A DNA stretch of 40,069 nt from Mycobacterium sp. (lineage in GTDB: Bacteria; Actinomycetota; Actinomycetes; Mycobacteriales; Mycobacteriaceae), in NCBI GenBank assembly GCA_025963385.1, contig JAOPUT010000062.1, forward strand, positions 1 to 40,069, given 5' to 3'. The notes beneath the pieces are model-generated. The model was given only the letters and a program-made list of their open reading frames with translations, was not told the origin of the DNA and ran no database searches. The translations under genes were made by a program, and so were the position numbers. Positions 31,775-40,069 of this stretch are shown piece after piece (the first letter of the stretch is position 1; the number at the start of each line of letters is the position of its first letter).

Positions 31775-34698
31775 GCATCCTTGGACGGCTGAGTCTGAGC
31801 GGCACCGCCGACGACGAGACCCCGACCGACACCATCCCCACCGCGCGGCACGCCGCCAAGCCCCGGCTGCCGAGGCTCATCCGGATCTTCGCCGTGCCGA
31901 TCATCCTGGCGTGGATAGCCATCGTCGCGATCCTCAACACCGCCGTGCCTCAGCTCGAGGAGGTGGGCAAGCAGCGGGCGGTGTCGATGAGCCCCAACGA
32001 CGCACCCGCGCTGATCGCGACCAAACGCGTCGGTCAGGTCTTCCAGGAATACGACACCAACAGTTCGGTGATGATCGTCCTCGAGGGCGACGATCCGTTG
32101 GGCGCGGACGCGCACGCGTTCTACGACGAGATGGTCCGGCAACTGCGTGCCGACACCAAGCACGTGCAACACGTCCAGGACTTCTGGGGTGACACGTTGA
32201 CGGCGGCCGGTGCCCAAAGCATCGACGGCAAGGCCGCTTACGTGCAGGTGTACATCGCAGGCGACCAGGGCGAGGCGTTGGCCAACGAATCGGTGGAGAC
32301 CGTTCGGCACGTCGTCGACAGCATCGAGGCGCCTCCCGGCGTGAAGGCCTACGTCACCGGACCCGCGGCGACGACCACCGACCAGAACGCCGTCGGTGAC
32401 GCGAGCATGAAGACGATCGAGATGCTGACGTTCGCGGTCATCATCGTCATGCTGCTGCTCGTCTACCGCTCCATCGTCACGGTGCTGATCACGATGTCCA
32501 TGGTGGTGGTCGGGCTGATGTCGGCCCGCGGCATCGTCGCCTTCCTCGGGTATCACGACGTCTTCGGGTTGACGACCTTCGCGACCAACATGGTGGTGAC
32601 GCTGGCGATCGCCGCCGCCACCGACTACGCGATCTTCCTCATCGGCCGATATCACGAAGCGCGAAGATCGGGTGAGGACCGAGAGTCCGCGTACTACACC
32701 ATGTTCCATGGCACGGCGCACGTGGTACTGGCGTCCGGTATGACCATCGCCGGGGCGACGCTGTGCCTGCACTTCACTCGGTTGCCGTACTTCCAGACCA
32801 TGGGCATTCCTCTTTCGGTCGGGATGACGATCGTGGTCGCCGCGGCACTCACGCTCGGCCCCGCGGTGATCTCCGTCGTCACGCGGTTCGGCCGAGTGCT
32901 GGAACCCAAGGGCAACGGCAGGGCCCGCGGATGGCGTCGCGTCGGCGCCGCCACGGTCCGCTGGCCGGGTGCGGTCCTGATCATGGCGACCGTGCTGGCC
33001 CTGGTCGGACTGCTGACGCTGCCCGGCTACCACACCACGTACAACGACCGAATCTTCCTGCCCGCCGACATCCCGGCGAACGTCGGGTATGCGGCGGCCA
33101 ACCGGCACTTCTCCGAGGCCAAGATGAATCCGGAACTGGTGATGGTGGAGGCCGACCACGACCTGCGCAACCCCGCCGACTTCCTCGTCATCGACAAGAT
33201 CGCCAAGGCGATGGTCCACGTTCACGGGATCGCCCAGGTGCAGACGATCACCCGTCCCGACGGCAAGCCGATCAAGCACGCCTCGCTCGCATACTCCATG
33301 AGCCAGAGCAGTACCGGGCAGCTGATGAACAACGACTACCAGCAGACGGTGCTGGCGAACACCCTCAAGCAGGCCGAGGACATGCAGACCACCATCGACT
33401 CGATGACGAAGATGCAGAGCATCACCCTGCAGATGGCGGACGTCACGCGGCGCATGTCCGACAAGTTCCAGAACACGTCGGCCGACACCAATGAGATCCG
33501 CAACCACCTCGCCGACTTCGACGACTTCTTCCGGCCGCTGCGCAGCTACTTCTACTGGGAGCCGCACTGTTTCGACATTCCGGTGTGCTGGTCGCTGCGG
33601 TCGATCTTCGACAGCCTCGACGGCATCAGCACGTTGTCGGACGACTTCCAGGACCTCGTCCCGGACATCGAACAGCTGGCCACGCTGACGCCTCAGTTGG
33701 CCGCCCTGATGCCGGCGATGATCCAGACGATGAAGAACCAGAAGCAGATGATGCTCAACCAGTATCAGGCGCAGAAGGCCCAGCAGGACCAGAACATGGC
33801 CTCGCAGGACGACGCGACCGCGATGGGTCAGGCATTCGACGCGGCTCGCAACGACGACACCTTCTACCTCCCGCCGGAGGCGTTCCAGACCGCCGACTTC
33901 AAACGGGGCATCAAGCTGTTCCTCTCGCCCGACGGGCACGCCGTGAGGTTCACCGTCTTCCATCAGGGCGACCCGCTGACCGAGGAGGGCACCTCGCACA
34001 TCGAGCCGCTTCAGACCGCGGCCGCGGATGCGATCAAGGGCACCCCGCTCGAGGGCTCGACCGTGTACGTCGGTGGTAGTGCGGCCATGTACAAGGACAT
34101 GCAGCAGGGCGCTGACTACGATCTGCTGATCGCGGCAGTCGCAGCGCTGATCCTGATCTTCCTCATCATGGTGGTGCTGACCCGGGCGGTGGTGGCCGCG
34201 GCGGTGATCGTCGGGACGGTGGTGTTGAGTCTCGGTGCCTCCTTTGGCCTTTCGGTCCTGTTGTGGCAGCACCTGATCGCCATCCCGCTGCACTGGATGG
34301 TGCTGCCGATGTCGGTCATCGTCCTGCTCGCCGTCGGCGCCGACTACAACCTGCTGCTGGTCTCCCGGATGAAGGAGGAGATCCATGCGGGGCTTCACAC
34401 GGGCATCATCCGGTCGATGGCAGGCACGGGATCGGTCGTCACGTCGGCGGGACTGGTGTTCGCCTTCACGATGATGTCCATGGCATCAAGCGATCTCATC
34501 GTCATCGGTCAGGTCGGCACCACCATCGGTCTCGGGTTGCTCTTCGACACGCTGGTGGTGCGCTCGCTCATGACCCCGTCGCTGGCGGCCCTGCTCGGAC
34601 GCTGGTTCTGGTGGCCGCTCAATGTGCGGCTACGCCCAGTGCCCCAGCCGTGGCCGAGTCGCGGTCCTGCCGAGTTGTCGCACGGTGCGACGTCCTGA
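31771..34698 (+). CDS. MmpL family RND transporter
   Basis: A 975-residue RND transporter. The first transmembrane helix is near residues 37-58 ([19 protein letters not shown]). A periplasmic domain, then a five-helix bundle (about 210-370) containing the [14 protein letters not shown] signature follow. A second, larger periplasmic domain includes a long coiled-coil-like region rich in Gln and Met ([15 protein letters not shown], about 650-690). The C-terminal helical bundle has [16 protein letters not shown]. Energy comes from the proton gradient. The two DY motifs and the coiled-coil insert place it with MmpL4/MmpL5-type exporters; the cargo (siderophore, lipid or drug) cannot be assigned. 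The start ATG 31771 overlaps the mmpS stop. Confidence 0.93.
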   Translation: MSILGRLSLSGTADDETPTDTIPTARHAAKPRLPRLIRIFAVPIILAWIAIVAILNTAVPQLEEVGKQRAVSMSPNDAPALIATKRVGQVFQEYDTNSSVMIVLEGDDPLGADAHAFYDEMVRQLRADTKHVQHVQDFWGDTLTAAGAQSIDGKAAYVQVYIAGDQGEALANESVETVRHVVDSIEAPPGVKAYVTGPAATTTDQNAVGDASMKTIEMLTFAVIIVMLLLVYRSIVTVLITMSMVVVGLMSARGIVAFLGYHDVFGLTTFATNMVVTLAIAAATDYAIFLIGRYHEARRSGEDRESAYYTMFHGTAHVVLASGMTIAGATLCLHFTRLPYFQTMGIPLSVGMTIVVAAALTLGPAVISVVTRFGRVLEPKGNGRARGWRRVGAATVRWPGAVLIMATVLALVGLLTLPGYHTTYNDRIFLPADIPANVGYAAANRHFSEAKMNPELVMVEADHDLRNPADFLVIDKIAKAMVHVHGIAQVQTITRPDGKPIKHASLAYSMSQSSTGQLMNNDYQQTVLANTLKQAEDMQTTIDSMTKMQSITLQMADVTRRMSDKFQNTSADTNEIRNHLADFDDFFRPLRSYFYWEPHCFDIPVCWSLRSIFDSLDGISTLSDDFQDLVPDIEQLATLTPQLAALMPAMIQTMKNQKQMMLNQYQAQKAQQDQNMASQDDATAMGQAFDAARNDDTFYLPPEAFQTADFKRGIKLFLSPDGHAVRFTVFHQGDPLTEEGTSHIEPLQTAAADAIKGTPLEGSTVYVGGSAAMYKDMQQGADYDLLIAAVAALILIFLIMVVLTRAVVAAAVIVGTVVLSLGASFGLSVLLWQHLIAIPLHWMVLPMSVIVLLAVGADYNLLLVSRMKEEIHAGLHTGIIRSMAGTGSVVTSAGLVFAFTMMSMASSDLIVIGQVGTTIGLGLLFDTLVVRSLMTPSLAALLGRWFWWPLNVRLRPVPQPWPSRGPAELSHGATS

Positions 34699-34710
34699 AC
34701 GTCGCTGCCC

Positions 34711-35439
34711 CTACCGTGTGAGCTGGTGATCCACCTGGTCGACGTGTTCGCGGATCAGCCGCGGATAGCGCGCGCGGTCTGGGCGGAACACGTCGTGGGG
34801 GGAGTCCTCGAACTCCACCAGCCGAGCCGTCGGGAACGACCGTGCATAGTGCGTCCAGTCGGCGTCGGTGATCAGTGGGCTCTTGCGAGCACGAATCACC
34901 AGCAGGGGCGGCTGAATTCGCGCCAGCTGCTCCCAGAACGAACGTGCCCGAGCCGCGTCGAACGTCGCTACCGCCGCGGCACGGTCAAGTCGGGTGTGGA
35001 CGGGTGTTCCCCGCCAGCGGCCGTCGAGCACCAGGCGCGACTCCGAATCGCTTAGCACCCGTTCCTCGGGAACGTAGTCGCCGATCGACAGCGACAGGAT
35101 CCGGTCCGGATGCTCCAGGGCCCACCCGACCGCGTAGGTCGTGCCCCGTGAGAACGTCGCGAGATGGACCGGCCCGTCGGTGACGGCGTCGATCACGGCA
35201 CCAATGTCTCGACCGAGCGCCGCGAGGTCGAACCCGACGTCCGGCGCGCTGCTCTGGCCATGCCCGCGCAGCTCGACCACGACCGTCCGGCGGCCGAACA
35301 GCGGCAGGACGTCGCGGTAGTCCTCGGCGACGTCGGTCATGCCCGGCACGAAGACGATCGGTGCGAGCCGATCGTCGCCACCTGAATCCAGGTAGTGGAT
35401 CCGGGCATCGTCGTTGTCGAGGAAGCGCGAGACGGCCAT
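34711..35439 (-). CDS. alpha/beta hydrolase
   Basis: A 242-residue alpha/beta hydrolase fold protein. It has IVFVPGMTDVAEDY (oxyanion region), VVVELRGHGQSS, a nucleophile elbow reading TFSRGTTYA and a late catalytic SPHDVFRPD histidine. The elbow has F in place of the usual Gly two before the Ser (FxSxG-like context), so it is slightly atypical. The substrate is unknown. ATG 35439 was used, with no strong ribosome site. It is convergent with mmpL with only 12 bases between stops. Confidence 0.85.
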   Translation of the reverse strand: MAVSRFLDNDDARIHYLDSGGDDRLAPIVFVPGMTDVAEDYRDVLPLFGRRTVVVELRGHGQSSAPDVGFDLAALGRDIGAVIDAVTDGPVHLATFSRGTTYAVGWALEHPDRILSLSIGDYVPEERVLSDSESRLVLDGRWRGTPVHTRLDRAAAVATFDAARARSFWEQLARIQPPLLVIRARKSPLITDADWTHYARSFPTARLVEFEDSPHDVFRPDRARYPRLIREHVDQVDHQLTR

Positions 35440-35455
35440 GGTTGGCGATTGTGCC

Positions 35456-35666
35456 TCAGGCCCGGAAATCCCCGACGATCAGGACGTTGCCGTGACACTC
35501 ATCGCGTACCGGTAGAAGGTCGGCATTGTGGAGCCGTGCGGCCGCTGCCTCGTCGACCACCATCGTGACGTGCGGATGCAACTGGAGCACCGACGCCGGG
35601 CAGCTCGCCGTCACAGGCCCTTCGGCCGCTGCACTCCCGATCGTCCTGCCTGATGATGACGTCCAT
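35456..35666 (-). pseudogene. nagB: nagB (glucosamine-6-phosphate deaminase) remnant, internal deletion
   Basis: Two ends of a nagB-like gene survive without the middle. The 5' end: ATG 35666 with a GGAAGGG Shine-Dalgarno opens a NagB-like MDVIIRQDD. About nine codons later the reading frame breaks. In another frame the sequence becomes [20 protein letters not shown] then [10 protein letters not shown], which is the C-terminal region of NagB, and runs to a TGA at 35456. About 200 codons are missing. The intact enzyme converts glucosamine-6-phosphate to fructose-6-phosphate. The remnant starts 31 bases after the ROK regulator gene, so a ROK-nagB operon probably existed. The family assignment rests on remembered motifs. 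Confidence 0.65.
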
Positions 35667-35697
35667 TGGTCCCTTCCGTCGTCGAATGGTGGTGAAG

Positions 35698-36915
35698 CTA
35701 GGCCTCGTGTGCGGCCCTGCCGAGGACGCGACGGTGAAAGACCAGATCCCATGCCGTGTCCATGGCCGTGGCGATCGCGCCGACGAGGACCGCGTCGTCG
35801 CCGAGATGCCCGCCCACGATGTCGGGCACCAATGGAATCGTCTCGGCGAGTTCGTGGTGCATCGGACCGGCGAGCAGATCGGCGTTGCGACCGATACCGC
35901 CAGCGAGCACGATCAGGCCGGGGTCGAGCACTGCTGTCACCACCGACACCACCCTGGCGAGCTTCGACGCCTCGTCGGCAACGACGCGGCCCGCGCGTTC
36001 GTGGCCCGTGCGGGCCATGTCGAACACCGCCTTCGCCGTTGGCAGGTGCAGCCCCGCCGCGCGGGCGGCCGCGACCACTGCGTCACCCGCTGCCACGACC
36101 TCCACTGGGCCGGGCCGATGGGTCACCACCCCCGCGGGCACCCGGTCGTAGGGCAGATCGGCGATTTCGCCTGCAGCGCCATGAGCCCCGCGAAAGAGCC
36201 TGCCCTCGATCAGGATTCCCATGCCGATCCCCGTGCCGACCGTCAGGCACGCGACCACGCCGACGCCCTGGGCCGCACCCCGCGCATGCTCTCCGACGGC
36301 ACACAGGTTCGCGTCGTTCTCGACGATCACCGTTGAGCCGTTCGATCCCAACAGCGTCGTCAGTTCGTCGAGTAGTCCGCGACGTTCCCAGCCGGGCAGG
36401 TTCGGCGCACGGTGGACCGTGCCCGTCGCACCGTCGGGAATGCCAGGTGTTCCGAGGACCGTGACCACGATGTCGTCAGGAGCGAGGCCCGCCCTGGCGA
36501 CGGCGCGGTCGACGGAATCGACCACGGTGCGCACCAGCATGGCGCCCGAGCGGCTGCGGTTGGGCTGTTCGACCCGTGCCACCACGGCACCGTCCAGATC
36601 TGCGACCGCGACGTGCACCACCCGCCGCCCGACGTCGACGCCGACGATGTGACCGGCATCGGGAGCGGTCCGGTAGACGACCGCGGCCCGGCCCGGGCGA
36701 TCAACACGCCGACCGATCGCACGTACCAGCCCGTGCTGTTCGAGATCCAGAAGGGCCTGTCCCACCGTGGGTTTCGACAGTCCGGCCTCAGTGGCGATCT
36801 CGGGGCGCGTCGCCTCGCCATGATCGCGGAGCCGGTTCAGCACCAGTCGTTGGTTGAGCGCGCGCATGCTCGCCGGCGTTCCCGCTTGCGGGGCAGCGTG
36901 GCCGTCCACCGTCAC
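35698..36915 (-). CDS. ROK-family transcriptional regulator
   Basis: A 405-residue ROK protein with an N-terminal winged HTH (about 18-75: [20 protein letters not shown], then [13 protein letters not shown]). A C-terminal sugar-kinase-like domain follows, with [31 protein letters not shown] and [20 protein letters not shown]. The usual zinc motif CxCGxxGCxE of ROK proteins is absent after GAAGEIADL, and the phosphate loop lacks the typical GGT. It is therefore a regulator rather than a sugar kinase, with altered metal binding. It probably senses an amino sugar or similar compound, given the nagB remnant directly downstream. Divergent from an APC permease, with a 19-base palindrome in between. 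Confidence 0.88.
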   Translation of the reverse strand: MTVDGHAAPQAGTPASMRALNQRLVLNRLRDHGEATRPEIATEAGLSKPTVGQALLDLEQHGLVRAIGRRVDRPGRAAVVYRTAPDAGHIVGVDVGRRVVHVAVADLDGAVVARVEQPNRSRSGAMLVRTVVDSVDRAVARAGLAPDDIVVTVLGTPGIPDGATGTVHRAPNLPGWERRGLLDELTTLLGSNGSTVIVENDANLCAVGEHARGAAQGVGVVACLTVGTGIGMGILIEGRLFRGAHGAAGEIADLPYDRVPAGVVTHRPGPVEVVAAGDAVVAAARAAGLHLPTAKAVFDMARTGHERAGRVVADEASKLARVVSVVTAVLDPGLIVLAGGIGRNADLLAGPMHHELAETIPLVPDIVGGHLGDDAVLVGAIATAMDTAWDLVFHRRVLGRAAHEA

Positions 36916-36975
36916 CTCCAGTCCTCGTCGGCGCCGTCATTTGCAACCGAACTCTTTCACACCCGGTCGTTTTAT

Positions 36976-36994
36976 GTTAAGAAACTTTCCTAAC
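36976..36994. promoter_or_regulatory. predicted ROK operator
   Basis: GTTAAGAAACTTTCCTAAC is a 19-base palindrome centred on C36985 with a single mismatched pair (A36980/C36990). It sits between the ROK gene (start 36915) and the APC permease (start 37019). This GTTAGGAAA-N-TTTCCTAAC form is the typical shape of ROK-family operators. It would allow the ROK protein to control itself and the permease. Confidence 0.65.
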
Positions 36995-37018
36995 AAACAG
37001 AAACGAAGGAGGTGCATC

Positions 37019-38449
37019 GTGAGCTCACCGACCAGCCCGTCGCAACCGGCACTCGAGCGCCAGATCGGTCCGCTCCAGGCGACGGCGATCAACATGACCC
37101 AGATGTGCGGTATCGGTCCGTTCGTCACGATCCCCGCAATGGTCGCCACCATCGGCGGTCCCGAAGCCATGTTCGGCTGGATCATCGGTGCCGTCCTCGC
37201 GCTGGCCGACGGTCTCATCTGGGCCGAGCTCGGCGCGGCCATGCCCGGCGCCGGCGGCACCTACATCTACCTCCGCGAGGCATTCCAGTACCGCACCGGA
37301 CGGCTCATGCCGTTCCTCTTCGTGTGGAGTGCGGTGCTCTTCATCCCGCTCATCATGTCCACCGGCATCATCGGTCTGGTCCAGTACCTCGGCTATCTGA
37401 TGCCCGGGGTCACCTCCGACTCGGGAAACACCGCGCTGGGCAAGGTGATCGGCATCGGCATCACGCTGCTGATCATGGCGGCACTGTTCCGAAAGATCGG
37501 CCAGATCGGCAAGCTCACGACGGTGCTGTTCGTCGTCATGCTGGTGGCGGTGCTCGCGACGATCGTCGCGGCGTTCACGCATTTCAGCGGCGCCCAGGCA
37601 TTCGCCTTCACCCCGGGTGCATTCGGTGGTCACGGCACTTTCTGGGCCGGCCTCGGCGCAGGCCTGATCATCGCCATCTACGACTACCTCGGATACAACA
37701 CGACCGCCTACCTCGGCGGCGAGATGCGTGATCCGGGCCGCACCATTCCGCGGTCCATCGTCCTGTCGATCATCGGCATCATGAGCCTGTACTTCCTGCT
37801 GCAGATAGGCGTGCTCGGCTCCGTCCCGCTCGATGAGCTCAAGAGCGCGACCTCGGTGGCCTCAACGGTTCTCGAGCAGGCCTGGGGATCGGGAGTGGCC
37901 AAGGTGATCACCGTCCTCATCGTGGTCGCCGCCATCGGCTCGGTGTTCGCCGGTCTGCTCGGCGGATCCCGCGTTCCGTTCGAGGCGGCGCGCGACAAGG
38001 TGTTCCTCCCGGTGTTCGCCCGACTGCACCCGAAGCTGAACCTGCCCACCGCCGGCGTGCTCACCATGGGCGTAATCACGATCATCGGTTCCCTGTTCAC
38101 CCTGACCACGATCATCAACGCGGCGGTCGCGACGCTGGTCATCATCCAGTCACTGGCCCAGGTCGCCGCGATCGTCGTCCTGCGCCGTCGGCAACCGAAT
38201 CTCGTTCGCCCGTACAAACAATGGCTGTACCCGGTGCCGACGATCATCGCACTCGTGGGCTGGGTCTACATCTACGTCTCGGCGACGTGGCTCTCGATCG
38301 GGTTGTCCTTCGGCTGGATCGTCATCGGGTGCATCGCATACCTCGTCTACGCCAAGGCCGAGCACACCTGGCCCTTCGGACCGAAGGACATCCACGAGGC
38401 CTTCGGATCAGGCGGGGTCGACGAGGTGAGGCGTGACGTCACCGCCTGA
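37019..38449 (+). CDS. APC-superfamily amino acid/amine permease
   Basis: A 476-residue permease with about 12 transmembrane helices. The first (INMTQMCGIGPFVTIPAMV) contains the Gly-rich unwound segment typical of APC transporters, and GAGGTYIYLREAFQ is the conserved loop after helix 3. It imports an amino acid or amine with protons; the substrate is unknown. GTG 37019 has a textbook AAGGAGG 7 bases upstream. The adjacent ROK regulator and nagB remnant hint at amino-sugar-related control, but APC members rarely carry sugars, so this is uncertain. Confidence 0.88.
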   Translation: MSSPTSPSQPALERQIGPLQATAINMTQMCGIGPFVTIPAMVATIGGPEAMFGWIIGAVLALADGLIWAELGAAMPGAGGTYIYLREAFQYRTGRLMPFLFVWSAVLFIPLIMSTGIIGLVQYLGYLMPGVTSDSGNTALGKVIGIGITLLIMAALFRKIGQIGKLTTVLFVVMLVAVLATIVAAFTHFSGAQAFAFTPGAFGGHGTFWAGLGAGLIIAIYDYLGYNTTAYLGGEMRDPGRTIPRSIVLSIIGIMSLYFLLQIGVLGSVPLDELKSATSVASTVLEQAWGSGVAKVITVLIVVAAIGSVFAGLLGGSRVPFEAARDKVFLPVFARLHPKLNLPTAGVLTMGVITIIGSLFTLTTIINAAVATLVIIQSLAQVAAIVVLRRRQPNLVRPYKQWLYPVPTIIALVGWVYIYVSATWLSIGLSFGWIVIGCIAYLVYAKAEHTWPFGPKDIHEAFGSGGVDEVRRDVTA

Positions 38450-38450
38450 C

Positions 38451-38456
38451 TAGGCT
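38451..38456 (+). promoter_or_regulatory. leaderless -10 element for HAD gene
   Basis: TAGGCT (a TANNNT -10 hexamer) ends exactly 6 bases before the GTG start codon at 38463, which has no Shine-Dalgarno. This spacing is the hallmark of leaderless mycobacterial transcripts, where transcription begins at the start codon. Confidence 0.5.
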
Positions 38457-38462
38457 GGCTTC

Positions 38463-39113
38463 GTGATGTCGAACGCCAGCGCAATCCTGTTCGACATCGA
38501 CGGAACCCTGGTGGACTCCACCCCGGTCGTCGAACGTTCGTGGCGCACCTGGGCCCTTGAGTACGACGTCGACGCCGACGAACTGATGCGGGTGTGTCAC
38601 GGTCGGCGCAGTGAGGACACCATCGCGGACTTCGTCGCGCCGCAGCGCCGACCCGCGGCGGTGGCGCGACTCGCGGCGTTGGAGATGGGCGATCTCGACG
38701 GTGTGGCGGCGTTGCCCGGCGCGCGGCAACTGCTCGACGCCCTGCCACGGGAGCGCTGGGCCGCGGTGACGTCAGGCGGACGGGCACTGATGACCGCTCG
38801 TCTGGCGGCGGCTCGACTACCGGTTCCCGAGGTCATGGTCTGCGCCGAGGACGTGACCGTCGGCAAGCCGAGTCCGGAGGGCTACGTGAAGGCAGCTGCC
38901 GCACTGGGTTTCGATGCCGCGAGGTGCGTGGTGGTCGAGGACGCGCCCGCGGGGATCACCGCGGGGGTGGCCGCCGGTGCTCGGGTCGTGGCGGTCACGA
39001 CCACCCACGACGCAAATCAGGTGGCCGACGCCGATGTGGTCGTGGCGGACTTGTCCTGCCTGCGCGCGAGTGTCACCGATGGCGGCGTGGTGCTGGCGTC
39101 AGTGCGCGCCTGA
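38463..39113 (+). CDS. HAD-superfamily phosphatase
   Basis: A 216-residue HAD hydrolase. The catalytic motif I LFDIDGTLVDST (D11, D13), motif II AVTSGG, motif III lysine in VGKPSPEGYVKAA and motif IV CVVVEDAPAGI are all present. A four-helix cap follows motif I, as in sugar phosphatases and phosphoglycolate phosphatases (subfamily IA). The substrate is probably a small sugar or polyol phosphate. It starts at GTG 38463 or ATG 38466; leaderless initiation at 38463 is favoured. It lies 13 bases after the permease stop. Confidence 0.9.
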   Translation: MMSNASAILFDIDGTLVDSTPVVERSWRTWALEYDVDADELMRVCHGRRSEDTIADFVAPQRRPAAVARLAALEMGDLDGVAALPGARQLLDALPRERWAAVTSGGRALMTARLAAARLPVPEVMVCAEDVTVGKPSPEGYVKAAAALGFDAARCVVVEDAPAGITAGVAAGARVVAVTTTHDANQVADADVVVADLSCLRASVTDGGVVLASVRA

Positions 39114-39202
39114 GGACTGACGCGCGATGGCAGGCAGGTCGAGGAGTGAGAATGCCGTAGGGCGTGGACCACTTGACTGCGGTGCGCTCCGCACGGCACT
39201 AT

Positions 39203-39236
39203 TGAACTAATTGTTCAGAACCATACAATTAGTTCA
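39203..39236. repeat. 12-base inverted repeat upstream of second ANTAR gene
   Basis: TGAACTAATTGT (39203-39214) and ACAATTAGTTCA (39225-39236) are perfect reverse complements separated by 10 bases. The left arm itself contains TGAAC-N5-GTTCA (39203-39217). The block is AT-rich and lies 12 bases before the ANTAR start codon. It fits two operator sites for a MarR- or TetR-like dimer, or an RNA hairpin in the leader. Confidence 0.55.
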
Positions 39237-39248
39237 GAAAGCATCGGG

Positions 39249-39641
39249 ATGAGTTCGTGGGGAGCGGAGAGCGCCGTGGGCACTGACGCCGGAGGGTCGC
39301 CGACGCCGGTCGTTCGGAACGGGGTGTCCGCAGGCACCGAGGACGACCAGGTGTCCGCGATCGTCACTGAGTTCCGCGTGAATCGCGCCGTCATCGAACA
39401 GGCCAAGGGCATGCTGATGTTCATCTACGGTGTCGACGCCGACGGCGCCTTCGCCCTCTTGCGCGACGAATCGCAGCGGCGGAACGTCAAACTGCGACAC
39501 GTGGCCGACGCGATCGCGAGCGATCTGGTCGCACTGTCCCGCCTGCCGTCGCCGCGACCGGGTCTGAGGGGCGAGCTGACCGCAGCCCGCAGGTGTGTCA
39601 GCGAAGTGGGGATGCGGCTGCGACCATGCCCCGGTGCATGA
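39249..39641 (+). CDS. stand-alone ANTAR domain protein
   Basis: A 130-residue protein with an unstructured N-terminus (about 1-35) followed by an ANTAR domain (about 40-95): FRVNRAVIEQAKGMLMFIYG, then VDADGAFALLRDESQRRNVK and HVADAIASDLVAL. ANTAR proteins bind double hexaloop RNA structures and prevent termination. There is no sensor domain. ATG 39249 is used with only a weak ribosome site; an in-frame GTG at 39276 would shorten the N-terminus. Its 3' end overlaps the convergent TauD-like gene by 44 bases. Confidence 0.8.
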   Translation: MSSWGAESAVGTDAGGSPTPVVRNGVSAGTEDDQVSAIVTEFRVNRAVIEQAKGMLMFIYGVDADGAFALLRDESQRRNVKLRHVADAIASDLVALSRLPSPRPGLRGELTAARRCVSEVGMRLRPCPGA

Positions 39642-40069
39642 CCCGGTCGCCAACGACGCCGTCGTGATCGGCGCGGTGCAGCACGCACCGGTTGTCCCAC
39701 ATCACGACGTCACCGGGTGACCAGTCGTGCCGGTGGACGTTGTCCTCGCGTGTGCTGTGCGCGAAGAGGAAGTCGATGACGTCGGCCGCTTGGCGCGCAG
39801 GCATGCCACTGATCTCGACGCACCTGGCGGGGGAGGACAGATAGAGCGCCGTCCGTCCGGATACGGGATGGGCCTGAAGGACTGGGTGCCGGGCCGAGGT
39901 CTCCTGCGAGTCATCGAGGTCCAGACCCGTGACGACGTGGGTGATGGTCCGTCCCTCGAGCTGGCGGCGAAGTGTTGCAGGCAGTGAGTCGTGGGCCAGG
40001 TACTGGTTGGTGAAGAGCGTCTGTCCACCGCGATCGGGCACCGCCACGGCGCGTAACGCCGTGTAGGCG
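39598..40069 (-). CDS. TauD/TfdA-family dioxygenase, C-terminal part
   Basis: The last 156 or so residues of an Fe(II)/2-oxoglutarate dioxygenase; the 5' part lies beyond the right edge. The coding frame continues to the window end (AYTALRAVAVPDRGGQTLF). The C-terminal hallmarks are HPVSGRTALYLS, the distal iron histidine in CVLHRADHD and the 2-oxoglutarate-binding RVMHRG arginine. Relatives use taurine, alkyl sulfates, 2,4-D or related substrates. The stop is at 39598, overlapping the ANTAR gene by 44 bases on the opposite strand. Confidence 0.87.
   Translation of the reverse strand, partial: AYTALRAVAVPDRGGQTLFTNQYLAHDSLPATLRRQLEGRTITHVVTGLDLDDSQETSARHPVLQAHPVSGRTALYLSSPARCVEISGMPARQAADVIDFLFAHSTREDNVHRHDWSPGDVVMWDNRCVLHRADHDGVVGDRVMHRGMVAAASPLR

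Noticed and set aside
31660..34398. A 912-codon open frame opposite mmpL
   Set aside because: Composition is His/Arg/Asp/Gly-rich as in antisense frames of GC-rich membrane-protein genes; mmpL on the other strand is unambiguous.
39203..39217. LexA/SOS box at TGAAC-N5-GTTCA
   Set aside because: Mycobacterial SOS boxes have a 4-base spacer between GAAC and GTTC; here it is 5, and the site is part of a larger inverted repeat.

Overview
The window looks like chromosomal DNA of a fast-growing mycobacterium (Mycolicibacterium-like). The base composition is GC-rich, GTG starts are frequent, and it carries an MmpS/MmpL pair, a coenzyme-F420 luciferase-like enzyme fragment, two stand-alone ANTAR proteins, a PknB-like kinase, and mostly 1-4 nt stop/start overlaps inside operons. 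No rRNA, tRNA, CRISPR array, insertion sequence or prophage was seen. Gene names rest on motif recognition by eye; no database search was run.

Layout. (1) 1-5.8 kb: the end of an F420-dependent oxidoreductase, a pyruvate-oxidase-like TPP enzyme, an ANTAR protein, an isochorismatase-fold hydrolase, a small protein of unknown role, overlapping DUF72 and VOC genes, and a SHOCT protein. (2) 5.8-16.8 kb: a carbohydrate block. Two coupled GH13 enzymes (an alpha-glucosidase and a trehalose-synthase-like protein) lie divergent from a rightward series of GT4 glycosyltransferase, second GT4, an all-helical glycosidase-like protein and a GH130-like mannoside phosphorylase. A hydroxylysine-kinase-like phosphotransferase and a class III aminotransferase/phospho-lyase-like enzyme follow. 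(3) 16.8-21.1 kb: a Ser/Thr kinase, a secreted protein, a Mug-type DNA glycosylase, a RibD/DHFR-like reductase, a tautomerase, an OsmC protein and an 80-residue unknown. (4) 21.1-28.7 kb: a heterotetrameric sarcosine oxidase operon (soxB-soxD-soxA-soxG, leftward), a GntR/FCD regulator and a divergent L-serine dehydratase. (5) 28.9-34.7 kb: a nitrilase-family hydrolase divergent from a TetR regulator, and a second TetR divergent from mmpS-mmpL. (6) 34.7-40 kb: an alpha/beta hydrolase, a nagB remnant, a ROK regulator divergent from an APC permease, a HAD phosphatase, a second ANTAR protein and the end of a TauD-family dioxygenase.

The clearest system-level signal is in region 4. A near-palindromic motif, TTGATATATTARTY, occurs three times: between gntR and sdaA, upstream of soxB, and upstream of the 80-residue unknown gene. 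Each copy contains a TATATT or TAATAT hexamer that could be a -10 box. This predicts one GntR-controlled regulon that turns sarcosine into glycine plus methylene-tetrahydrofolate, then serine, then pyruvate, with one new small member. Between the sox operator and soxB there is also an unannotated 39-codon leader ORF. It has a strong Shine-Dalgarno, and its stop overlaps the soxB GTG start (GTGA).

Other points to follow up: the GT4-GT4-glycosidase-GH130 cluster, which may make and recycle a mannan-like glycan; the kinase plus phospho-lyase pair, which resembles the two-step hydroxylysine route; a nagB gene collapsed by an internal deletion behind a ROK regulator that keeps a good 19-bp palindromic operator; and several palindromic operators and one leaderless promoter.
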